NCBI GenBank assembly: GCA_900751885.1
Contig: CAADTH010000004.1
Coordinates: 62,001-126,000 of the forward strand
Length of the DNA: 64,000 bases
Direction: 5' to 3'
Source: Clostridia bacterium
GTDB taxonomy: Bacteria > Bacillota > Clostridia > UBA1381
Positions 22,841 to 31,059 of this stretch are shown here, piece by piece (the stretch's first letter is position 1; each line of letters opens with the position of its first letter). The notes below the pieces were generated by a model. It had not been told where the DNA came from and ran no database searches. It saw only the letters and a list, made by a program, of their open reading frames with translations. The translations under genes and the position numbers were made by a program.

Positions 22841-22866
22841 ACTTTCGATATCGTGGACATACAATA
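22841..22866 (+). promoter_or_regulatory. Possible sigma-K/E type promoter of collagen-like gene 2
   Basis: CATACAATA (22858-22866) fits the CATANNNTA -10 of sigma-K, with AC 15-17 bases upstream (22839-22842). No sigma-A type box is seen closer to the gene. Leader about 75 bases with an AATGCG/CGCATT inverted repeat. Confidence 0.4.
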
Positions 22867-22946
22867 TACCGGGACAATATATCTGTCCTACAAAATGCGC
22901 AATACATTTTATTTCGCATTGATTTATTCTATGAGGAGGTTTTTTC

Positions 22947-24407
22947 ATGAATATTTACAGAAATGAAATCGGTGCATCCGGACGCGGCTGCGGATGTAAC
23001 CGCCCATGTCCGCCTACACCTCCGTATCCGCCTGTTCCAACATGCCCACCTAACCCGCCATGTCCATGTCCAGGAATCACTGGTCCGACAGGACCAACCG
23101 GACCGACAGGAATGCCAGGTATTAGCATCATCGGTCCAACGGGACCGACGGGACCAACCGGACCGACGGGTGCGACCGGGTTCCCTGGCATAACAGGTGC
23201 AACTGGACCGATTGGAACAGGCACCACAGGTGCCACAGGGCCGACAGGACCTACTGGTCCGACGGGGTCAACCGGGGTAACAGGCCCGACGGGTACTGGC
23301 GCTACAGGTGTAACCGGTCCTACCGGACCAACCGGACCTACGGGGGCGACTGGACCTACCGGTGTAACGGGTCCGACGGGTACTGGCGCTACAGGTGCAA
23401 CTGGTCCTACCGGACCGACTGGACCTACGGGACCAGCCGGACCAGCTGGTACTGCTGCTACAGCACAAACCATCGCCGTGGGAAGTACTACAACAGGTTC
23501 GCCAGATGCTCCAGCTCAAGTATCAGATTCTGGCGGATTCCCAAACCATGTATTTGATTTCGTCATTCCACAAGGTATAACTGGTGCGACCGGCGCGGAC
23601 GGCGCTGTTGGTGCCACGGGTCCGACTGGTGCGACCGGCGCGGATGGCGCTGTTGGTGCCACAGGTCCGACAGGCGCTACTGGCGCGGATGGCGCTGTTG
23701 GTGCCACAGGTCCGACAGGCGCGACCGGCGCGGATGGTGCTGTTGGTGCCACAGGTCCGACAGGCGCGACCGGCGCGGACGGCGCTGTTGGTGCCACAGG
23801 TCCAACGGGTGAGGCTGGAATTCAAGGCGTTCAGGGACCTCAGGGTCCAGAAGGTCCTCAGGGACAGCCTGGTCCTCTTGGTCCAACAGGACCTACCGGA
23901 GCCACAGGCGCGACCGGTGCCACGGGTCCTACCGGGGCAGCTGGCGCGGCTGGTTCTATTGGTGCCACAGGTGCGACTGGAGCGACCGGTGCAACTGGCA
24001 CTTCAGTAGGTGTCAACAGTATGAGTGCATTGAATACCTCTGGTACTACCATTGCCGTAGTACTGGGCGGTACTCCTGTACCGCTTCCTGACGATCAGGT
24101 TTTAGATAGCTTTACCGTTGATGCGGCAAATGAAGTCTTCACCGTTCCAGAAACGGGAACCTATCTGGTATCCTACTCAGTAAGAACCACTGCTGCTTTA
24201 TTGATGTCATCTAGAATCTTGCTCAACGGTGCACCACTGTCGGGCTCAACCATTGCCCCTGTTGCTGCTGTCAGCTCTTTCTCCAACTCTCAGATTGTTG
24301 CACTCACTGCAGGTGACACACTTGAGCTTCAGCTCTTTGGTCTCCTAGGCGCAGCTGTTCTTCAGGGTGGAACCGGTGCAAATCTGAATGTGGTACGTTT
24401 GTCGTAA
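22947..24407 (+). CDS. BclA-like collagen-repeat protein 2 with 45-bp tandem repeats
   Basis: A 486-residue protein. N-terminal 40 residues are Cys/Pro-rich (GCGCNRPCPPTPPYPP, CPPNPPCPCPG), then Gly-X-Y repeats (GPTGPTGPTG) interrupted near residues 175-205 by a non-collagen segment (AQTIAVGSTTTGSPDAPAQ). Five tandem copies of a 15-residue unit GATGADGAVGATGPT follow, then more collagen, and a C-terminal 130-residue beta-rich domain (DSFTVDAANEVFTVPETGTY) like the BclA head. Likely exosporium or spore-surface fibre. Start ATG follows ATGAGGAGG. Length probably varies between strains through the repeats. Confidence 0.93.
   Translation: MNIYRNEIGASGRGCGCNRPCPPTPPYPPVPTCPPNPPCPCPGITGPTGPTGPTGMPGISIIGPTGPTGPTGPTGATGFPGITGATGPIGTGTTGATGPTGPTGPTGSTGVTGPTGTGATGVTGPTGPTGPTGATGPTGVTGPTGTGATGATGPTGPTGPTGPAGPAGTAATAQTIAVGSTTTGSPDAPAQVSDSGGFPNHVFDFVIPQGITGATGADGAVGATGPTGATGADGAVGATGPTGATGADGAVGATGPTGATGADGAVGATGPTGATGADGAVGATGPTGEAGIQGVQGPQGPEGPQGQPGPLGPTGPTGATGATGATGPTGAAGAAGSIGATGATGATGATGTSVGVNSMSALNTSGTTIAVVLGGTPVPLPDDQVLDSFTVDAANEVFTVPETGTYLVSYSVRTTAALLMSSRILLNGAPLSGSTIAPVAAVSSFSNSQIVALTAGDTLELQLFGLLGAAVLQGGTGANLNVVRLS
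23583..23807 (+). repeat. Five tandem copies of a 45-bp unit in collagen-like gene 2
   Basis: Each unit encodes GATGADGAVGATGPT. Copies differ only at a few third-codon positions, so they are recent duplications and a likely site of strain-to-strain length change. Confidence 0.85.
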
Positions 24408-24470
24408 CAAGCAATAAAACCTATATTTTGGCAGATATCTGCTGTTATTCCGTAAATTTTATTCTATAAA

Positions 24471-24523
24471 AAAGCGGGAAGCGCCGTCCTATCTGATTTT
24501 TTCATTGGTAGACGGCGCTTCCC
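24471..24523 (-). terminator. Terminator of the polysaccharide deacetylase gene
   Basis: GGGAAGCGCCGTC (24476-24488) pairs with GACGGCGCTTCCC (24511-24523) across a 22-base loop; a T-run follows on the minus strand. Confidence 0.75.
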
Positions 24524-24618
24524 ATACATAGCCAAATCCACTTTTCCCTTCTCTATTCTGTTTTTTAGCCAATCTGCTGTCTGGTGTCTATTGTCAACAG
24601 ACAGTCCCACGCTGATTT

Positions 24619-25371
24619 TTACTTTTCTCTTTTCTGCGTACCTTCCGCGTCAATGGTATATCCATCATGATAAATCAAATCAGATACTTTGACAAGAGAA
24701 AACCTCTTCGTTAGCTCTGCCAGCACATCCGGCAAAGCCTCGGCGGTATATTTCGTGCCATTATGTAACAGCAGAATATCCCCATTTTTTATTTTTGTTG
24801 TACTGCGTCGGAAAATATCCGCAGGCGGAATGTCCTTCCAATCTAAGCTGTCCACATTCCACTGGATATATTCTCTTCCACTGCTCTTACAGGCACGTAT
24901 GACTGTATTGTTATACTCACCGTACGGCGCTCTGAAAAGTGTAGGCTTCACGCCCGTAATCTCCTCTATCATTTTGTCACATTTGTCCATGTCCGCATGA
25001 ATCTGCTGTTCGCTCATGGAATTATAATGTCCGTGGTTATACGAATGGTTCCCGATTTCATGTCCTCTGTCATACAGCTTTTTTACACTTTCAGGAAACC
25101 GCTCAATCCAGTCCCCTACCAAAAAAAATGTCGCCTTGCACTGGTACTTGTCTAAGGTGTCCAAAATGCTGTCGATATCATTGTCATTCCACGCGCAGTC
25201 AAAGGTCAGTGCGATTTTCGCTTCCTCTGTCTCCACAGAATAAATCGGAACCTCCTTCGCCTGCCCACCTGACACACTTACACTTCTGCCTGCATATGTG
25301 AGCCCTATCGCGCACAGCATCAGGCATACCATTGCAGCAATCCATTTTCTTTTTACCACAAAAATTTTCAT
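24619..25371 (-). CDS. PdaB-like polysaccharide deacetylase (carbohydrate esterase 4)
   Basis: A 250-residue secreted or membrane-anchored protein with an N-terminal hydrophobic segment (WIAAMVCLMLCAIGLTYAG, residues about 11-30). The NodB domain has motif 1 ALTFDCAWND, motif 2 HEIGNHSYNH, and motif 3 FRAPYGEYN; the terminal IKNGDILLLHN also fits. The second motif-1 aspartate of classical enzymes (TFDDG) is replaced by C-A-W-N, as in PdaB-type sporulation proteins. Likely acts on spore cortex peptidoglycan or is needed for late spore maintenance. Terminated by the hairpin at 24471. Confidence 0.88.
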   Translation of the reverse strand: MKIFVVKRKWIAAMVCLMLCAIGLTYAGRSVSVSGGQAKEVPIYSVETEEAKIALTFDCAWNDNDIDSILDTLDKYQCKATFFLVGDWIERFPESVKKLYDRGHEIGNHSYNHGHYNSMSEQQIHADMDKCDKMIEEITGVKPTLFRAPYGEYNNTVIRACKSSGREYIQWNVDSLDWKDIPPADIFRRSTTKIKNGDILLLHNGTKYTAEALPDVLAELTKRFSLVKVSDLIYHDGYTIDAEGTQKREK

Positions 25372-25474
25372 GCCTACCTCCCTCCTTGCCCTCCATTATA
25401 TTCCGGTGTACAAGGAGTTTAGAAGCAATGGATTATAAATTCTCGTTTTTTCTATGGGTATCGCGCCAGCTGAT

Positions 25475-25505
25475 CAAAAAAACAGCCGGCAATATTGCCG
25501 GCTGT
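25475..25505 (-). terminator. gdhA terminator
   Basis: Perfect palindrome ACAGCCGGCAAT / ATTGCCGGCTGT (25482-25505), followed by six Ts on the minus strand, 13 bases after the stop codon. Confidence 0.85.
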
Positions 25506-25518
25506 CCTTCGACTCCTT

Positions 25519-26850
25519 TTAGATAACACCCTGTGCCATCATTGCTTCTGCAACCTTCATAAACCCTGCAATGTTCGCACCTGTCACCAAATCCTTTTCT
25601 TTTCCATATTCCTTTGCCGCGTCTGCCGCCTGACGGTAGATATTCTTCATGATTCCCTGAAGCTTCTCATCAACCTCTTCAAACGACCAGCTCAAACGCA
25701 TCGAATTCTGCGTCATCTCCAGCGCTGATGTTGCAACGCCGCCTGCGTTTGCCGCCTTACCCGGCGCAAAGAACACGCCATTTTCCTGAAGGATTTTTGT
25801 TGCCTCAATTGAAGTCGGCATGTTCGCCCCTTCTGCAACGATTTTACATCCATTTGCCACAAGCGCCTTTGCATCATCCTCAAGCAGTTCATTCTGTGTT
25901 GCACAAGGAAGTGCGATATCACACACTACGCTCCAAATTCCTTTTCCTTCATGATACTCTGCATTCGGACGGTACTGTATGTAGTCCTTGATTCTGCCGC
26001 GTTTTACTTCCTTGATTTCCTTCACTGCCGCAAGGTCAATTCCCTCGCTGTCATAAACCCAGCCGTTGGAATCGCTCATTGCTACCACCTTGCCGCCAAA
26101 AGACTGTACCTTCTCACAAGCATAGATTGCCACATTTCCAGAACCAGAAATCACAACTGTTTTGCCCTCATAGCTCTCGCCCATATCTGCGAGCATTTCC
26201 TTTGCAAAGTACACAAGACCGTATCCTGTCGCCTGCGTTCTCGCCAAAGAACCGCCGTATGTCAGCCCCTTGCCTGTCAGGACGCCCTCATTGATATTCT
26301 TGATTCTCTTATACTGGCCATACATATAACCAATCTCACGCGCGCCCACTCCGATATCTCCTGCTGGAACATCTGTGTCCGCACCGATGTGGCGGCTCAG
26401 CTCTGTCATAAAGCTCTGGCAAAACGCCATCACCTCACGGTCAGATTTTCCCTTCGGCTCAAAATCAGAACCACCCTTGCCGCCGCCGATTGGCAGACCT
26501 GTCAGTGAGTTTTTGAAAATCTGCTCGAATCCCAAAAATTTGATGATACCCAAATTTACAGACGGATGGAATCGAAGACCGCCCTTATATGGACCGATTG
26601 CGCTGTTAAATTGTACGCGAAACCCACGGTTTACCTGTACATTCCCGTTATCATCTACCCACGGTACTCTGAATTTGATTTGCCGCTCTGGTTCAACAAG
26701 GCGCTCCAAAAGTCCCTCCTTCTGAAATTCCGGATGCTTTTCAATGACCGGTTCCAATGTAGTCAGCACCTCTGTCGCCGCCTGATGAAATTCTGGCTCA
26801 GCGGGATTTTGTTCAATCAATTTTGTAAGTACGTCCTGTACATATGACAT
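25519..26850 (-). CDS. gdhA: NADP-type glutamate dehydrogenase
   Basis: A 443-residue hexameric-type glutamate dehydrogenase that makes glutamate from 2-oxoglutarate and ammonium. Conserved segments are KGGLRFHPSVN near 89-99 and the catalytic lysine K125 in LPIGGGKGGSDF, then DVPAGDIGVGAREIGYM and the nucleotide-binding VVISGSGNVAIYA. Length and sequence fit the bacterial NADP(H) 450-residue class. It is a single-gene unit with a promoter about 60-90 bases upstream and a terminator right after the stop codon. Confidence 0.96.
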   Translation of the reverse strand: MSYVQDVLTKLIEQNPAEPEFHQAATEVLTTLEPVIEKHPEFQKEGLLERLVEPERQIKFRVPWVDDNGNVQVNRGFRVQFNSAIGPYKGGLRFHPSVNLGIIKFLGFEQIFKNSLTGLPIGGGKGGSDFEPKGKSDREVMAFCQSFMTELSRHIGADTDVPAGDIGVGAREIGYMYGQYKRIKNINEGVLTGKGLTYGGSLARTQATGYGLVYFAKEMLADMGESYEGKTVVISGSGNVAIYACEKVQSFGGKVVAMSDSNGWVYDSEGIDLAAVKEIKEVKRGRIKDYIQYRPNAEYHEGKGIWSVVCDIALPCATQNELLEDDAKALVANGCKIVAEGANMPTSIEATKILQENGVFFAPGKAANAGGVATSALEMTQNSMRLSWSFEEVDEKLQGIMKNIYRQAADAAKEYGKEKDLVTGANIAGFMKVAEAMMAQGVI

Positions 26851-26910
26851 AATTTATCCTCCCATCTCTTCATTACAACTATCAGAATTGTTTCGGTTTA
26901 CCTGCGACTT

Positions 26911-26939
26911 ATTTTAACACGTTTTTTTTCGATACGCAA
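26911..26939 (-). promoter_or_regulatory. gdhA promoter
   Basis: TTGCGT (26934-26939) and TAAAAT (26911-26916) on the minus strand with a 17-base spacer. Confidence 0.65.
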
Positions 26940-27085
26940 GAGAAATTAGAAAAAAATTCATTTTTCTTTTTTGATTTGGCATTAAAATTATGATTTTCAT
27001 TAAATGCACGTCTCATTTTTGCAATAAATTTATTTGCTTGTTGCATTTTGTGCTCTTTTCGTTCTCTCTTTCCTTCCTTTTTCTC

Positions 27086-27114
27086 TTGTCAATCTTTTGT
27101 TTATGGGGTATAAT
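27086..27114 (+). promoter_or_regulatory. trmB promoter
   Basis: TTGTCA (27086-27091) and TATAAT (27109-27114), spacer 17. The transcript would begin just before the long-range helix of the leader at 27119. Confidence 0.75.
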
Positions 27115-27118
27115 ACAC

Positions 27119-27208
27119 GTGTTTTCTCTTTTTTCTATGCAAAAAAGTAAACTGTTTGAGAAACAAAATTTAGAAGAGGGAAAACACACAGACAAACGAA
27201 AGCTATGG
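27119..27208 (+). promoter_or_regulatory. Candidate structured 5' leader, copy C (trmB)
   Basis: The 5' arm 27119-27134 (GTGTTTTCTCTTTTTT) pairs with 27172-27187 through about 16 pairs including several G-U pairs, enclosing an A-rich loop of 37 bases. Three bases later comes GACAAACGAAAGCTATGG (27191-27208), which matches 16 of 19 positions with the tail of copy A at 41558. The rest of the leader to the trmB start is about 50 bases. The same layout occurs at 36826-36900 and 41483-41576. Confidence 0.5.
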
Positions 27209-27260
27209 TATCATGAAGCGGTATCAAACTACAATTTTTAGGCAAATCAAGGAGACTATC

Positions 27261-27908
27261 ATGAGAATGAGAAATAAAAAGCACTGCGGCGAACGCATGG
27301 AACGCTGTGGTGATCTTTGGGTCAAAGCGCCCGAAGAGAAAAAGGGACATTGGCAGGATGAATTTTCAAATCAAAACCCCATTCATATTGAAATTGGATG
27401 CGGAAAAGGGAGCTTTATTGTCGGGATGGCAAAGCTACATCCAACTATCAATTTCATCGCAATTGAACGGGTGACAAACGTTTTGGTGCTGGCGATGGAA
27501 AAAGCCATGCAGGAACAAGTTGAGAACGTACGCTTTATCGCAGGCGACGCAACAGGGTTGGAAGCGTTTTTCGCACCACAGGAATTTGAACGCATCTATC
27601 TCAATTTTTCGGATCCGTGGCCGAAAAAACGCTATGCAAAGCGGCGTCTTACGCATCAAAACTTTTTGACACTTTACAAGCGCCTTCTAAAGCCGGGTGA
27701 TTTCATCTGCTTTAAAACGGACAATCAGGATTTATTCGAATTTTCTCTCAATTCCTTTTGCGACGAGGACTTCAAGTTATCCCACATCACATTTGACCTT
27801 CACCAAAGTGGATTTGAGGGAAACGTTATGACGGAATACGAACTGCGGTTTTCCCAGATGGGACAGCCAATCTACCGCGTTGAAGCGGCATGCCCTAGAA
27901 TACTGTAG
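27261..27908 (+). CDS. trmB: tRNA (guanine-N7-)-methyltransferase
   Basis: A 215-residue SAM-dependent methyltransferase that makes m7G46 in tRNA. Signature segments are IEIGCGKGSFIVGMA (SAM site), NFSDPWPKKRYAKRRLTH (the family hallmark) and FKTDNQDLFEFS. The ATG at 27261 (MRMRNKKH) is chosen because TrmB proteins begin this way and AAGGAGACTATC precedes it; an in-frame ATG 16 codons upstream lies in the leader. Single-gene unit with its own promoter, a structured leader and a terminator. Confidence 0.95.
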   Translation: MRMRNKKHCGERMERCGDLWVKAPEEKKGHWQDEFSNQNPIHIEIGCGKGSFIVGMAKLHPTINFIAIERVTNVLVLAMEKAMQEQVENVRFIAGDATGLEAFFAPQEFERIYLNFSDPWPKKRYAKRRLTHQNFLTLYKRLLKPGDFICFKTDNQDLFEFSLNSFCDEDFKLSHITFDLHQSGFEGNVMTEYELRFSQMGQPIYRVEAACPRIL

Positions 27909-27943
27909 ATGGGAAAGAGCGGTATACTACCCATCTTTTTTAT
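27906..27943 (+). terminator. trmB terminator
   Basis: AGATGGG (from 27907) pairs with CCCATCT ahead of a T-run, right after the stop codon. Confidence 0.75.
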
Positions 27944-27991
27944 TTTGAAACAAGAAAATTTGAAAATACGCGGATTTTTTCACAAAATTTA

Positions 27992-28020
27992 TTGTAATCC
28001 TTTTTTACATGGTATATAAT
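27992..28020 (+). promoter_or_regulatory. lysS promoter
   Basis: TTGTAA (27992-27997) and TATAAT (28015-28020), spacer 17; leader about 35 bases, too short for a T-box. Confidence 0.7.
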
Positions 28021-28059
28021 GACTAATAATAATGTAATTTATTTTCAGGAGGACAAACT

Positions 28060-29559
28060 ATGTCAAACAACGAACCACAGCTTTCTGAGCTGTTACAAAT
28101 ACGCCGAGACAAGCTTTCTGAGCTTCAGGAAAACGGGCATAATCCGTTTGAGCTGACCAAATACGCACGCACCCACATGGCACAGGAAATCCACGATAAT
28201 TACGCCCAACTCGAAGGAACCCGTGTTTCTGTTGCGGGCCGCCTTATGTCCAAACGCGGTATGGGAAAGGTTGGCTTTTGCCACCTATGCGATTTGAGCG
28301 GACAAATCCAGCTGTTTGTCAAAAAGGACGTTTTAGGAGAGGACGAATATGCGGTCTTCAAAAAGTATGATATTGGTGACATTCTCGGCGCAGAAGGAGA
28401 GGTTTTCACTACAAAAACTGGTGAAATCTCCATCCGCGTGGACAAGCTGACGCTTCTTTCCAAGTCCCTTCTGCCGCTTCCAGAAAAATTTCATGGTCTG
28501 ACGGATACGGATCTCCGCTACCGTCAGCGCTATGTCGACCTCATCATGAATGCGGATGTTAAAAACACGTTCGTCATGCGCAGCAAAATCATCCGCGCGA
28601 TTCGTTCGTATTTGGATAGACAGGGCTTTTTGGAGGTTGATACACCGATTTTGAATACCATTCCGGGCGGTGCGGCGGCACGTCCGTTTATCACCTACCA
28701 CAATACACTGGGCATTCAGATGTATCTGCGCATTGCCACAGAGCTTCACTTAAAACGTCTTATCGTAGGCGGGCTGGAGCGTGTGTACGAAATGGGACGC
28801 ATTTTCCGCAATGAGGGAATGGATATCCGCCACAATCCTGAATTCACTACCATCGAAGTCTACCAGGCATACGCGGATTACCACGACATTATGGATTTGA
28901 CTGAAAATCTCATTCGGCACGTAGCGCGCGAGGTGCTCGGCACAGAGCAAATCACCTATCAGGGAACAGAAATTGACCTGTCCCATTTTGAACGCATCAC
29001 TATGATTGACGCAATCAAAAAATATACGGATATCGACTTTAACACTGTCAAAACAGATCAGGAGGCACAGGAGGTCGCAAAGTCCCTGCACCTTGAATAT
29101 GATAATGCAAAATCATCGCGTGGCGATATCATCAACCTTGTATTTGAGGAAAAGGTTGAGGAGCATTTGACCCAGCCGACCTTTATCATGGATTACCCTG
29201 TTGAGGTTTCTCCGCTTGCAAAGCGCAAGCCGGATCAGCCGGAGCTGACCGAACGGTTTGAGCTTTTCATCACCAACCGTGAAATCGGAAACGCATTTTC
29301 TGAGCTCAATGACCCAATCGATCAGAGAGAACGCTTCCAAAAGCAGGTTGAACTGCGTGCACACGGGGATGAGGAAGCAAATATGATGGATGAGGACTTT
29401 TTGATGGCGCTTGAGTATGGGATGCCGCCGACAGGAGGACTTGGAATCGGAATCGACCGCCTTGTCATGCTCCTGACCGACAGCTATTCTATCCGCGACG
29501 TTCTTTTATTCCCGACAATGAAACCACTCTCCTCCGACGCTTCGGAAGAGGAAAACTAA
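28060..29559 (+). CDS. lysS: Lysyl-tRNA synthetase, class II
   Basis: A 499-residue class II enzyme. The N-terminal OB-fold anticodon domain (VSVAGRLMSKRGMGKVGFCHL) is followed by class II motif 1 around FLEVDTPILNTIPGGA, motif 2 FRNEGMDIRHNPEFT and motif 3 GLGIGIDRLVMLL. Length is typical. Ribosome site TCAGGAGGACAAACT. It is followed 30 bases later by a membrane protein gene and a sigma factor gene on the same strand, with no terminator between, so the three may form one transcript. Confidence 0.97.
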   Translation: MSNNEPQLSELLQIRRDKLSELQENGHNPFELTKYARTHMAQEIHDNYAQLEGTRVSVAGRLMSKRGMGKVGFCHLCDLSGQIQLFVKKDVLGEDEYAVFKKYDIGDILGAEGEVFTTKTGEISIRVDKLTLLSKSLLPLPEKFHGLTDTDLRYRQRYVDLIMNADVKNTFVMRSKIIRAIRSYLDRQGFLEVDTPILNTIPGGAAARPFITYHNTLGIQMYLRIATELHLKRLIVGGLERVYEMGRIFRNEGMDIRHNPEFTTIEVYQAYADYHDIMDLTENLIRHVAREVLGTEQITYQGTEIDLSHFERITMIDAIKKYTDIDFNTVKTDQEAQEVAKSLHLEYDNAKSSRGDIINLVFEEKVEEHLTQPTFIMDYPVEVSPLAKRKPDQPELTERFELFITNREIGNAFSELNDPIDQRERFQKQVELRAHGDEEANMMDEDFLMALEYGMPPTGGLGIGIDRLVMLLTDSYSIRDVLLFPTMKPLSSDASEEEN

Positions 29560-29588
29560 CCTGTCATAACGAACCTGGGAGGGATTGT

Positions 29589-30263
29589 ATGGAGAGATAC
29601 GGAACCGTCCCGCCGCGCTTTACCAAAGCGTGGTGGGAGTATTTTTGGTATTACTATAAATGGCGCGTCATCGTAGCTGTGGCAGCCATCTTCTTAATCA
29701 TACTCACCTGCGTACAGTGTGCGCGCCGCATCGACTATGATGCGACCATCACCTATATCGGGGACAAAATTTATATGGATAACAATATTGACACCTTCAA
29801 AACTGCACTTTCACAAATCGTATCAGATGCAGACGGGGATCAAAAAAATACGGTTTTGTTCCAGCAGATTCGTATGCCGTCAGACACAAGCGCAGAAGCT
29901 TCTACAGAATACAGCGCGGCGGCACTTGAAAAAAGTGCTGTCGAATTCGCGGCAGGAGAAACCTTTTTATTTCTCTTTAGCCGTCAGGAGCTTGACCGAA
30001 GACTCAATATGGGTGGTGCGGAGGATATTTTCCAGCCGCTCGATGCGTCTTTTCTTTCCTCTGTGCCACCAGAGGATGTTGTGACAAAGGACGGCACTGC
30101 GTATGCAGTCAGTCTAAAGGATAATCCATATTTGAAGAGCCTGAACTTTTATTGTGATGATTTATATCTGACAATCCGTCTCCCGGGCAGAAGTAACAAA
30201 CAAAAGGATCAGGCAAAATATCAAAATGCAGTGACCATCGCACATACCATATTAGCGCAATAA
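29589..30263 (+). CDS. Hypothetical protein with one N-terminal membrane segment
   Basis: A 224-residue protein I do not recognise. An aromatic, basic N-terminus (FTKAWWEYFWYYYKWR) leads into a hydrophobic helix (VIVAVAAIFLIILTCVQCA, about residues 27-46), with the rest probably outside the membrane. The exported part has a mixed alpha/beta pattern with FLFLFSRQELDRRLNMGG in the middle. The start has GGGAGGGATTGT. It lies between lysS and a SigB/F/G-type sigma factor, 18 bases before the latter. A role as a sensor or anti-sigma partner is possible but nothing in the sequence shows it. Confidence 0.75.
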   Translation: MERYGTVPPRFTKAWWEYFWYYYKWRVIVAVAAIFLIILTCVQCARRIDYDATITYIGDKIYMDNNIDTFKTALSQIVSDADGDQKNTVLFQQIRMPSDTSAEASTEYSAAALEKSAVEFAAGETFLFLFSRQELDRRLNMGGAEDIFQPLDASFLSSVPPEDVVTKDGTAYAVSLKDNPYLKSLNFYCDDLYLTIRLPGRSNKQKDQAKYQNAVTIAHTILAQ

Positions 30264-30281
30264 GGGAAAGGAGGAAATCCA

Positions 30282-31025
30282 TTGGCTGTTGCAATGCAAT
30301 CAGTCCGCTCTGATGAATATGAGCTATTCTCTCTTTATCGGAAAACCCGTGACAAAAAGCTTCGTGATGAGCTTGTAAGCTCTTATATTTATATTGCAGA
30401 AATTCTGTCACGCAAATTCGTCAACCGCGGTATCGAATACGATGACATCTATCAAGTCGCCTGCCTGGGTATCCTCTATGCCGTGGAACGGTTCGACCCT
30501 GATAAAGGCGTCAAATTCGCTACATATGCAACCCCAACCGTTTTAGGAGAAATCCGGCGGTATTTTAGGGACAAGGGCAACTTTATCAAAGTGCCGAGAA
30601 AGCTTTACGAAATTTTTTATAAGGCAGAAAAAATCAAACGCGCTTCAAGCAACGGAAAAACGACTACGGCGGAAATCGCCCGAATCTTGAACCTCCCCGC
30701 AGAAACGGTAGAAAAAGCGTATCACGCCGGTGATACCGCGTTTATCAAGTCCCTGGAATATGAGGCGTATGCTGACGGAACGATGAATCTTTCCAATATC
30801 TTGGGATGTGAAGATGACCGCTTCGTTATGATTGAAAATCACGAATTCATCAACTCCTGTCTTGCCTCCTTCTCAGAGAAGGAACGCGAATTTGTTGATA
30901 TGCGTTATTATAAAGAACTTTCACAAAAGGAGATTGCCTCCTGCTGGAATGTATCTCAAATGTATATTTCCAGACTGGAGCGGCGTGTTCTGGAAAAATT
31001 CAAAAATCTATATTTCCGAGATTAA
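30282..31025 (+). CDS. SigB/SigF/SigG-family RNA polymerase sigma factor, TTG start
   Basis: A 247-residue sigma-70 family protein of the SigB/SigF/SigG group. Region 2 contains EYDDIYQVACLGILYAVERF and VKFATYATPTVLGEIRRYFR, region 3 begins at VPRKLYEIFYKAEK, and region 4 ends with LSQKEIASCWNVSQMYISRL. The start codon is TTG at 30282, seven bases after AAAGGAGG; the nearest ATG, 12 bases on, is too far from it. Unlike spoIIAA-AB-sigF or sigB operons, no anti-sigma or anti-anti-sigma gene is adjacent. Which regulon it drives cannot be read from sequence. Confidence 0.88.
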   Translation: MAVAMQSVRSDEYELFSLYRKTRDKKLRDELVSSYIYIAEILSRKFVNRGIEYDDIYQVACLGILYAVERFDPDKGVKFATYATPTVLGEIRRYFRDKGNFIKVPRKLYEIFYKAEKIKRASSNGKTTTAEIARILNLPAETVEKAYHAGDTAFIKSLEYEAYADGTMNLSNILGCEDDRFVMIENHEFINSCLASFSEKEREFVDMRYYKELSQKEIASCWNVSQMYISRLERRVLEKFKNLYFRD

Positions 31026-31059
31026 AAAACAGCAGAGCACTTGCTCTGCTGTTTTTTTA
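31023..31059. terminator. Bidirectional terminator between the sigma factor gene and rho
   Basis: AACAGCAGAGCA and TGCTCTGCTGTT arms (about 31028-31053) with A-run on one side and T-run on the other; it lies between convergent stop codons. Confidence 0.85.

Noticed and set aside
23583..23807. CRISPR-like repeat array
   Set aside because: Units are contiguous, in frame and encode collagen triplets; there are no spacers and no cas genes.
25952..26508. Opposite-strand frames over gdhA, ilvD, rlmI-like and ispD genes
   Set aside because: They lie within well-supported genes with clear families, and have no initiation signals of their own.
27990..28059. Possible T-box in front of lysS
   Set aside because: Leader is only about 35 bases, without specifier loop, T-box sequence or terminator.
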